The notes under the pieces are model-generated. The model was not told the origin of the DNA and did no database searches. It saw only the letters and a list, made by a program, of their open reading frames with translations. Below, in pieces: positions 6,144-12,339 of a stretch of DNA of 13,665 bases (the first letter of the stretch is position 1; each line of letters begins with the position of its first letter). The DNA lies in assembly GCA_027066595.1 (NCBI GenBank), contig JAMONG010000093.1, forward strand, positions 1 through 13,665, read 5' to 3'. The stretch comes from Sulfurovum sp. (GTDB lineage: Bacteria; Campylobacterota; Campylobacteria; Campylobacterales; Sulfurovaceae). Position numbers and translations under genes: made by a program.

Positions 6144-8335
6144 GCATCCACTTTCGTTTTACATTTAAAACATTCATAGACATCACCAGATTTAAGGGTT
6201 TTCTTACCCATAGTATAGTCACACTCAGGGCATTTTTTATCTACAGGTTCGTAATTGGCGATAAATTTACATTTAGGGTAGTTGACACAGCCAAAGAATT
6301 TACCACGTTTCCCTTCACGTTCTTGGAGTTTCCCCCCACATTCTGGACAAGGGACAGTAAGTTCTTTTGCTGGTTCTAGCGATTTTGCATTTTTACATTT
6401 AGGGTAAGCAGAACATGCGAGAAATTTACCACGTTTAGAGTTTTTGATAACCATCATAGACCCACATTTTTCACACTTCTCATCTGTCTCTTCAGGACCT
6501 TCTATCTCTGTGCCGTCTGCATTTTTAGTGTATTTACATTTAGGGAAGTTTGAACATGCGATAAACTCACCATAACGCCCTTTACGTAAAAGAAGTTCTG
6601 ATTCACATTTAGGACAGTTCTCTCCCGTAGGAATAGCTACTTTAAGTGACTTGATATTTTTCTTTCCATCTTCAACTTTTTGTAAAAATGGTGTGTAAAA
6701 TTCTTTGAGTATCGTTTGCCAACTTGTTTTTCCCTCAGCTACTTCATCCAGGGTCTCTTCCATCTTGGCAGTAAATCCAGAATCAACGATTTCTGGAAAG
6801 TGCTCTTCTAGCATTTCTGTTACAGTAAAAGCTATCTCTGTTGGGTGGATACGCTTTTTTTCTAACTCTATGTATTTACGTGTTTGAAGTGTAGTAACAG
6901 TAGGGGCATAGGTACTTGGACGACCGATACCTAGAGACTCTAGCTTCTTAATGAGACTTGCTTCATTGTAACGTGCAGGTGGTTCTGTAAAGTGTTGTTC
7001 TGGTGTGATGTCATCAAGACTTACTGCTTGACCTTTTTCTAAGTCAGGTAAGAGTTTGTCTTTGTCTCCATGCCCTGTGACTTTATAAAAACCATCAAAA
7101 AGAAGTTTTCTTCCACTGGCTTTAAAGGTACATTTATCACCTTTGAAAAGAATACTTTGAGATTCTATCTGGGCTTCTGTCATTTGACAGGCTAAGAAAC
7201 GGTTGTAGATGAGTCTGTAAAGTTTAAGTTCATCTACAGAAAGGTAATCTGCTGCCATTTTTGCATCAAACTCTACCATCGTAGGTCTAATAGCTTCGTG
7301 AGCCTCTTGAGCACCTTTAGACTTGGTGACATAAGACTTAGCCTTGGCTGGGAGGTATTTGTCTCCATAGGTAGCTTTTATGTAGTCTCTTGCAGCAGAT
7401 ACAGCTTCTTTGGCAAGGTTCATAGAGTCTGTTCTCATATAGGTAATAACACCCATCGTGCCTTTGTCTGTTTTGACACCCTCATAAAGCTTTTGTGCAA
7501 CCATCATTGTTTTCTTTGGTGAAAAACCTAATTGTGTGGATGCCGCTTGTTGGAGCGTAGATGTCATAAATGGTGAGGGTGTCTTAGTCTTACGTTTGGT
7601 TTTTTCTATAGAATCAACAGTAAAAGATTCTGATTTTGCAGCATCTACTATTTCAGTAGCATCTGCTTCATTTTTAATGGTAAGCTTGTCAATTTTAAGA
7701 CCGTTATAGTCATAAATATTTGCATCTATATTTTTTTGGAACAGTGCTTCAATCGTCCAAAACTCTTCAGGTTTAAAGGCTTTAATCTCACGCTCTTTTT
7801 CAATCACTAGTTTAAGTGTAGAACTTTGTACTCTTCCTGCACTTAGTCCTTTTTGTATCTTAGAAGCGAGTAAAGGAGAGAGTTTATACCCCACAATACG
7901 GTCTAGTAAACGTCTTGTCTGCTGGGCATCAACAGAGTCCATATCTACCTTACGTGGTGTTTCAAGTGCATGTTGAATGGCAGATTTAGTAATCTCATGA
8001 AAGACGATACGTGGAAGCTCTGTCGGTTCTTTCCCTATGGCTTTTGCTATGTGGTACCCTATCGCCTCACCTTCTCGATCCTCATCGGTCGCGATAAAGA
8101 TAGTTTCAGCTTCTTTTGCTAGCTTCTTGAGTTCTTTTACAGTGGGGTTAGCATCTCTTGGTATAGAGTATTTAGGTACAAGGTCACCTGTCTCATCATC
8201 AATGGTGATCCCAAAAGTACTTTTAGGAAGGTCACGTATATGTCCTTTAGATGCGATGACCTTATAGTCTTTGCTTAAGAAGTTGGTGATGGTTCTTGCT
8301 TTTGCTGGAGATTCGACGATAATTAAATTTTTCAT
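6140..8335 (-). CDS. topA: DNA topoisomerase I (type IA)
   Basis: Cytoplasmic enzyme that relaxes negative supercoils by transient single-strand cleavage. The N-terminal Toprim domain carries E8 (IVESPAKA) and the D84/D86/E88 acidic triad (TDEDREGE). The nucleophilic tyrosine is Y299 in GVITYMRTDS. LIKKLESLGIGRPSTYAP (461-478) is a hallmark of the type IA core. The C-terminus has four zinc-finger modules: C574-C577-C594-C600, C621-C624-C641-C647, C663-C666-C683-C689 and a shorter C702-C705-C722-C725. At 731 aa it is a normal length for Campylobacterota and intact. The ATG at 8335 has only a weak ribosome site. The gene converges on the pseudokinase gene with a 4-base overlap of stop codons and is divergent from mscS. 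Confidence 0.97.
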   Translation of the reverse strand: MKNLIIVESPAKARTITNFLSKDYKVIASKGHIRDLPKSTFGITIDDETGDLVPKYSIPRDANPTVKELKKLAKEAETIFIATDEDREGEAIGYHIAKAIGKEPTELPRIVFHEITKSAIQHALETPRKVDMDSVDAQQTRRLLDRIVGYKLSPLLASKIQKGLSAGRVQSSTLKLVIEKEREIKAFKPEEFWTIEALFQKNIDANIYDYNGLKIDKLTIKNEADATEIVDAAKSESFTVDSIEKTKRKTKTPSPFMTSTLQQAASTQLGFSPKKTMMVAQKLYEGVKTDKGTMGVITYMRTDSMNLAKEAVSAARDYIKATYGDKYLPAKAKSYVTKSKGAQEAHEAIRPTMVEFDAKMAADYLSVDELKLYRLIYNRFLACQMTEAQIESQSILFKGDKCTFKASGRKLLFDGFYKVTGHGDKDKLLPDLEKGQAVSLDDITPEQHFTEPPARYNEASLIKKLESLGIGRPSTYAPTVTTLQTRKYIELEKKRIHPTEIAFTVTEMLEEHFPEIVDSGFTAKMEETLDEVAEGKTSWQTILKEFYTPFLQKVEDGKKNIKSLKVAIPTGENCPKCESELLLRKGRYGEFIACSNFPKCKYTKNADGTEIEGPEETDEKCEKCGSMMVIKNSKRGKFLACSAYPKCKNAKSLEPAKELTVPCPECGGKLQEREGKRGKFFGCVNYPKCKFIANYEPVDKKCPECDYTMGKKTLKSGDVYECFKCKTKVDA

Positions 8336-8369
8336 AGTTTACTTACTTTATAATGAGGGAATTTTTGGC

Positions 8370-8378
8370 ATTGTAACA
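8370..8378 (-). promoter_or_regulatory. Candidate extended -10 promoter for topA
   Basis: On the minus strand TGTTACAAT combines a TGn extension with a TACAAT -10 box, about 35 bases upstream of the topA ATG, giving a leader of about 28 bases. A nearer TATAAA (8347-8352) would leave almost no leader and is less likely. Confidence 0.4.
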
Positions 8379-8398
8379 CATTTGTATGAAAAATCATA

Positions 8399-8412
8399 TA
8401 TAATGGTATAAA
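8399..8412 (+). promoter_or_regulatory. Candidate -10 boxes for the MscS-family channel gene
   Basis: Two overlapping candidates are present: a perfect TATAAT at 8399-8404, and TATAAA at 8407-8412 preceded by TGG, forming an extended -10. Both lie 30-45 bases upstream of the ATG at 8443. No clear -35 box is seen. Confidence 0.45.
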
Positions 8413-8442
8413 ATCGATATTGAAAATACGAGGAAAACCTTG

Positions 8443-10260
8443 ATGAAACAAATATTTAAATGGCTACGTATGATACTTGTATTGGCATTACCACTAAGTG
8501 CCGAGTTTCAACCATGGACTGAAAAACTTATACAGTTAAATCATAGAATGGAAGATATCAATATAACACAAGAGTTGGTTAAAAACCTTGCAGAAGAAGA
8601 GACAGAGTTTTATAATCAAGTTTTGGAAGATATCTTATTAAATAAAACAGATTTTTTAAAAAATCCTAAAAAGTTTGAACTTGAAACATTTAGTTTGGAG
8701 AGAATGATACGTATCAATAAACGTGCAGGAAACAAGTATGCTGTATTGAGAGATGAAGTATTAGTAAAATCGTACAAACTCATTCAAGTACAAAATAAAA
8801 TGGTACGTAAGATATTTCAAGCATTAGATTATTATAGCATTGATGGGTTTGAAACAAAAATGAATGATTTATTTGCCGAAAGTCAAATCGAAATTCATGC
8901 GTTAGATAAAGTTGATTATAAACCCTATTTAAAGATTACTAAAAAGAATAAAGTATTAATAGAAGCACAAAAAAATATAAAAGATTTTTATGCACTACTT
9001 GAAGTTAATGCAGATATATTAAAATATTTTTCCATTTCTGATAAAAGAATCTATCGTTTAAATAAATATGCACAGTATAATGTACTCTCTTCTATACTTT
9101 TTATCAACAATCAACCACTTGTAAAAGTAGTGAACCCTTGGCTAAAACCGATAGGTTTAGACGTGATAAAGTTACTGCTTATTATCCTTGTATCATTGAT
9201 TGTCTATTTTATTCGTAAATTCTTATATGGATTGATGGAACGTATTTTATTAAAAACTAAATATTTAAAACGGTATACACAAGAGATACTTGATGATGTG
9301 CGAGTATCTATCACATTGTTACTTCTTATTATAAATCTTGAACTGGTACTCTATATCTACTATGACTTTAGTACATTTGATTTGATGGGTAAAGTCTTTA
9401 ATATTATTTATGGCATATTTTTTACAATCATTTTATATCAAATTATTAACGGTATTGCTCGTGTTAGAATAGAAAATATTGGGCAGTCAGATAAACGTAT
9501 TAAAGCAGAAATGATTAATGTTGCTATAAAAATTATTAATTTTCTTATTATTATTTTTGGCTTGCTTCTTGTATTGTATCTTGCAGGTATTAATTTAACA
9601 ACTGTACTTTCTGGTCTTGGTATAGGTGGCTTTGCTATTGCACTTGCGGCACGTGAGAGTCTTGCAAATTTCTTTGGGACTATCTCTATTTTGATGAGTG
9701 ATGTTTTCTCGCAAGGAGATTGGATTGTTGTGAATGGGAAAGAAGGTACCGTTGTGGAGATAGGGTTGAGGGTAACAACCTTACGTACGTTTGATAATGC
9801 GATGATTTCTATTCCTAATGGTGTATTGGCAAATGGAGATGTTAAAAATTGGAACAGGCGAGCCATTGGTAGACGTATTAAGATGAAGTTAGGAATTAAA
9901 TATAACTCTAAAACACAAGATATTAATAATGCCGTCAATGCAATTAGAGAGATGTTAAAAGAGCATAAAGATATCGCCACAGTAAATACAAGCTATACGG
10001 CACGTCTTACTAAAAATACAAAACTGGTTTCTGAAGAAGATGCCTTAGGTGTGAAGCGGACACTTTTGGTGTACCTAGATGAATTTTCAGAGTCACATAT
10101 CAGTATCTTGGTGTACTGTTTTACAAAGACGACAGACTGGAATGAATGGTTAGCTGTAAAAGAAAATGTGATGTATAAGGTGATGAAGATATTGGAAGAA
10201 AACAGTTTAGAGTTTGCTTTCCCATCACTCTCTGTTTATCAAGAGAATGATGAAAAGTAG
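8443..10260 (+). CDS. Large MscS-family mechanosensitive ion channel
   Basis: This 605-aa inner-membrane channel probably releases solutes when membrane tension rises on hypo-osmotic shock. It has a signal peptide (about 1-19, LPLSA before EFQPW) and a long helical periplasmic domain (about 20-225). Membrane helices lie near 240-260, 288-308, 317-340 and 359-382, followed by the pore helix region LTTVLSGLGIGGFAIALAAR and ESLANFFGTISI. The conserved beta-domain follows (GDWIVVNGKEGTVVEIGLRVTTLRT, IPNGVLANGDVKNW; about 425-470), then an alpha/beta C-terminal part. E. coli MscS has 286 aa; the added helices and periplasmic domain resemble larger members such as YbdG, YnaI or MscK, and no specific subfamily is assigned. 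The ATG at 8443 is preferred to the adjacent TTG at 8440 because AGGA at 8431-8434 is then 8 bases upstream. The stop is only 5 bases from the convergent Kbp-like gene. Confidence 0.93.
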   Translation: MKQIFKWLRMILVLALPLSAEFQPWTEKLIQLNHRMEDINITQELVKNLAEEETEFYNQVLEDILLNKTDFLKNPKKFELETFSLERMIRINKRAGNKYAVLRDEVLVKSYKLIQVQNKMVRKIFQALDYYSIDGFETKMNDLFAESQIEIHALDKVDYKPYLKITKKNKVLIEAQKNIKDFYALLEVNADILKYFSISDKRIYRLNKYAQYNVLSSILFINNQPLVKVVNPWLKPIGLDVIKLLLIILVSLIVYFIRKFLYGLMERILLKTKYLKRYTQEILDDVRVSITLLLLIINLELVLYIYYDFSTFDLMGKVFNIIYGIFFTIILYQIINGIARVRIENIGQSDKRIKAEMINVAIKIINFLIIIFGLLLVLYLAGINLTTVLSGLGIGGFAIALAARESLANFFGTISILMSDVFSQGDWIVVNGKEGTVVEIGLRVTTLRTFDNAMISIPNGVLANGDVKNWNRRAIGRRIKMKLGIKYNSKTQDINNAVNAIREMLKEHKDIATVNTSYTARLTKNTKLVSEEDALGVKRTLLVYLDEFSESHISILVYCFTKTTDWNEWLAVKENVMYKVMKILEENSLEFAFPSLSVYQENDEK

Positions 10261-10265
10261 TGTTT

Positions 10266-10736
10266 TTAAACCACAAGTTCAGGGATGCGTATTGCCTGTC
10301 CTGGGTAGATTTTATCTGCATCTTTTATCACTTCAAGGTTGGCTTCAACGATGAGAGGGTATTTGCTACCATTTCCGTAAAATTCAGATGAAATGCCCCA
10401 AAGTGTATCTCCTTTAACGATGGTATAAAAGACAGGTTCAAATACCTCTTCTTCTCTTACATTCTCTTCAGAAATTTGTGTAAGGGTGACAAGTTGATCT
10501 GCATTGACTTGTGAGATGCCCTCAACATTACCTGCGATGAGGATTGCTTTTTCTTTGGTAGCCACATCCGTAGCTACACCACCTAAGGCGACAGTCTCTC
10601 CATCTACTTCGACCACAAGACCCTGAACAGGAAGTTCAGAAAAACTTGTTTCTATCTCATTTTTGATGGCTTCATTGTCATCACCTTTGCCTAATATCTT
10701 TTTGCCTGCACTGCTTAAAAAATCAAAAAATGCCAT
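10266..10736 (-). CDS. kbp: BON and LysM domain protein, Kbp/YgaU-like
   Basis: This 156-aa protein starts with a short amphipathic segment (MAFFDFLSSAGKKILG), much like MGLFNFVKDAGEKLW in E. coli Kbp (YgaU). A BON domain follows at about 22-88 (VVEVDGETVALGGVATDVATKEKAI), then a C-terminal LysM domain at about 103-153 (YTIVKGDTLWGISSEFYG, NKIYPGQ-like DKIYPGQAIRIPE). Length and order match Kbp (149 aa), a potassium-binding protein of E. coli that changes shape on binding K+. There is no signal peptide, so it is probably cytoplasmic, as proposed for Kbp, and the LysM domain need not bind cell wall. A strong AGGAG site lies 6 bases before the ATG. The gene appears monocistronic. The K+ function is inferred from the family. 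Confidence 0.88.
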   Translation of the reverse strand: MAFFDFLSSAGKKILGKGDDNEAIKNEIETSFSELPVQGLVVEVDGETVALGGVATDVATKEKAILIAGNVEGISQVNADQLVTLTQISEENVREEEVFEPVFYTIVKGDTLWGISSEFYGNGSKYPLIVEANLEVIKDADKIYPGQAIRIPELVV

Positions 10737-10771
10737 TCTTTTCTCCTAATATATAAAATGTATGGTCATAA

Positions 10772-10777
10772 ATTATA
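10772..10777 (-). promoter_or_regulatory. Candidate -10 box (TATAAT) for the Kbp-like gene
   Basis: A perfect TATAAT on the minus strand lies about 36 bases upstream of the ATG at 10736, giving a leader of about 28 bases. Just upstream is a short palindrome, TTCTTAAGAA (10786-10795). No clear -35 box is seen. Confidence 0.45.
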
Positions 10778-10809
10778 ATAGATTTTTCTTAAGAAGACGA
10801 TGGGGTAGT

Positions 10810-10827
10810 GGGCTAAAGTTTTAGCCC
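10810..10827 (-). terminator. Stem-loop downstream of dcd; possible terminator with no U-tract
   Basis: GGGCTAA and TTAGCCC form a perfect 7-bp stem with a 4-base loop, 14 bases past the dcd stop codon. On the minus strand the hairpin is followed by ACTACCCC, not a T run, so it is not a textbook intrinsic terminator. The T-rich side (TTTAAT) is on the plus strand, where no gene ends. It could still stop or protect the 3' end of the chaperone-dcd message. Confidence 0.4.
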
Positions 10828-10841
10828 TTTAATATGTTAGC

Positions 10842-11408
10842 TTATTTTGTTTTCAATATTCTTGGAAGTGTGATACCTGTTTGACTTTGATACTTTCCTT
10901 TTCTATCTGCATAGGTAGTTTCACATGCTTCGTCACCTTGCAAGAAGAGGACTTGAGCGATGCCCTCGTTTGCATAAATCTTTGCAGGCAGTGGGGTTGT
11001 ATTTGAAATCTCTATGGTAATATGCCCCTCAAATCCGGGTTCAAAGGGTGTCACATTAACGATGATACCACAGCGTGCATAGGTACTTTTGCCTAGACAA
11101 ATTGCGAGTGTATCTTTAGGCATTTTAAAGTACTCTACTGTACGTGCCAATGCAAAAGAGTTTGGTGGTACGATACAAATGTCACCTTTAAAGTCTACAA
11201 CATTGTTTTCATTAAAATCTTTGGGGTCAACCACTTCAGCATTGATGTTGGTAAAGATTTTAAATTCATCTGTGACACGAATATCATAACCGTATGAGCT
11301 AAGTCCATAACTTACTACACCTTCACCTACTAAGCCTTCGCAAAAAGGTGTTATCATCGCTTCATTTAGTGATTTCTCACGTATCCATTTATCGGATTTT
11401 AATCCCAT
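10842..11408 (-). CDS. dcd: dCTP deaminase
   Basis: Deaminates dCTP to dUTP, feeding dUMP and so dTTP synthesis; the family works as cytoplasmic trimers. The 188-aa product carries the family core LGKSTYARCGIIVNVTPFEPGFEGHITIEISN (about 105-136), with S108 and R112 at the active-site Ser/Arg positions and E133 aligned to the catalytic Glu138 of E. coli Dcd. SYGLSSYGYDIRV (33-45) and EGIAQVLFL (148-156) are also typical. No dUTPase-like motif suggesting the bifunctional form was identified. The ATG is 8 bases beyond the stop of the SurA-like gene, and its AAGGA ribosome site overlaps that stop codon, so the two are almost certainly co-transcribed and probably translationally coupled. Confidence 0.95.
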   Translation of the reverse strand: MGLKSDKWIREKSLNEAMITPFCEGLVGEGVVSYGLSSYGYDIRVTDEFKIFTNINAEVVDPKDFNENNVVDFKGDICIVPPNSFALARTVEYFKMPKDTLAICLGKSTYARCGIIVNVTPFEPGFEGHITIEISNTTPLPAKIYANEGIAQVLFLQGDEACETTYADRKGKYQSQTGITLPRILKTK

Positions 11409-11416
11409 AGTGTTCC

Positions 11417-12235
11417 TTATTTTCTGATGTATTGTACGTCAGCATTGGTTTTTAGTTTTTCAAAATAATCTTTGAGTGCTTTGGTTTGTTGTTTTTGTTT
11501 CCATCTTGCGGCTACTGCACCTTTAGCAGACTCAAAGGGCATTGCAGATTTTCCATTTTTTGAGAGAACTTTGTAAGAGATGTAACGATCACCTGCATTA
11601 AAAGGTCGTGTATAAGAGCCATCTTGTGTTTGAAGAATACTTCCTAGCAGTGTTGGGTTGAGTTCTTTTGTCTTCTTGGTAACTGAACGGCTAGTCACAT
11701 ATTTTTTGTTTTTTGTTTTAAGAAAATCTTTCATTTTTTGTTCTGAACTGGCACTATACTCAATAAGACTTACACTATTTGGAGCAAAAAATTCATCTTT
11801 ATTGTTTTGGTAATAGAGTGCTAGCTCATCTTCTGTTGGTTCAGGAATGGTACGCACAACATTTTCTTGAAAAAACTTCTCTTTTTTCATAGCATCTCTA
11901 ATATTTGAACGGTATCTACTCCAAGATGTACCTTGTTCTTTTAAAATCTGTTGCATTTTAGGTACGGTGATGTTATTTTGTGCTGCGATAGAAGAGATTT
12001 TACTGTCTATAGCTTTTTCATCTATGGCGATATCTTTCATCGCCGACTTTTGGAGTCGGTCTTGTATGAGTAGACTCTCTGCTTGTTTTTTTGAAACAGA
12101 CATTTGTGTTTGAATGGCACGTATCTCTGCGGTAGTGACAGGTTCACCCTCTACGATGATGGCAATAGCATCAAGCATTTTTGCATCTATCGAGGTGAGA
12201 AGTGTAATGAATCCTATTAAAATAAGTTTTTTCAT
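11417..12235 (-). CDS. SurA-like periplasmic chaperone (Cj1289-type), PPIase-like domain reduced
   Basis: A 272-aa secreted protein with a signal peptide at about 1-18 (MKKLILIGFITLLTSIDA). A SurA N-terminal chaperone domain follows at about 20-128 (MLDAIAIIVEGEPVTTAEI, compare VDKVAAVVNNGVVLESDV in SurA). Next come a PEPTEDELALYYQNNKDEF segment (131-149), a short parvulin-like region at about 153-226 and a C-terminal helix completing the chaperone core. The family escorts outer-membrane proteins across the periplasm. The parvulin region lacks the usual GGDLGW-type motif, so isomerase activity is doubtful. Adjacency to dcd resembles C. jejuni, where Cj1289 (SurA-like) lies near Cj1292 (dcd). 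The start is uncertain: ATG 12235 gives the cleanest signal peptide, while an in-frame ATG at 12247 adds MDTH; neither has a good ribosome site. Confidence 0.85.
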   Translation of the reverse strand: MKKLILIGFITLLTSIDAKMLDAIAIIVEGEPVTTAEIRAIQTQMSVSKKQAESLLIQDRLQKSAMKDIAIDEKAIDSKISSIAAQNNITVPKMQQILKEQGTSWSRYRSNIRDAMKKEKFFQENVVRTIPEPTEDELALYYQNNKDEFFAPNSVSLIEYSASSEQKMKDFLKTKNKKYVTSRSVTKKTKELNPTLLGSILQTQDGSYTRPFNAGDRYISYKVLSKNGKSAMPFESAKGAVAARWKQKQQTKALKDYFEKLKTNADVQYIRK

Positions 12236-12266
12236 GTGGGTGTCCATTTCTATATAAAGTAGATAA

Positions 12267-12272
12267 ATTATA
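12267..12272 (-). promoter_or_regulatory. Candidate -10 box (TATAAT) for the chaperone-dcd operon
   Basis: A perfect TATAAT on the minus strand is 31 bases upstream of the preferred ATG at 12235. Transcription would start near 12260, leaving a short leader of about 25 bases. This spacing fits the 12235 start somewhat better than 12247. Confidence 0.45.
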
Positions 12273-12305
12273 ACATATTCGTGTAAATCTAATATGAATA
12301 CTCGC

Positions 12306-12311
12306 TATAAT
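12306..12311 (+). promoter_or_regulatory. Candidate -10 box (TATAAT) for the multiheme cytochrome gene
   Basis: A perfect TATAAT lies 28 bases upstream of the ATG at 12340, back to back with the chaperone promoter across about 34 bases. No convincing -35 box is seen. An AGGAG ribosome site follows at 12327-12331. Confidence 0.45.
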
Positions 12312-12339
12312 AAAAAACTTTCGTGTAGGAGTTGTGAAA

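Noticed and set aside
8440..8442. TTG as the start codon of the MscS-family gene
   Set aside because: The ATG immediately after it (8443) is a better start codon at better spacing from AGGA at 8431-8434; the TTG would add one residue only.
9438..9980. A 180-codon open frame on the minus strand opposite the MscS-family gene
   Set aside because: It lies wholly inside the conserved MscS pore and beta-domain coding region, has no ribosome site, and its translation has the Ile/Ser/Leu-rich look of an antisense shadow.
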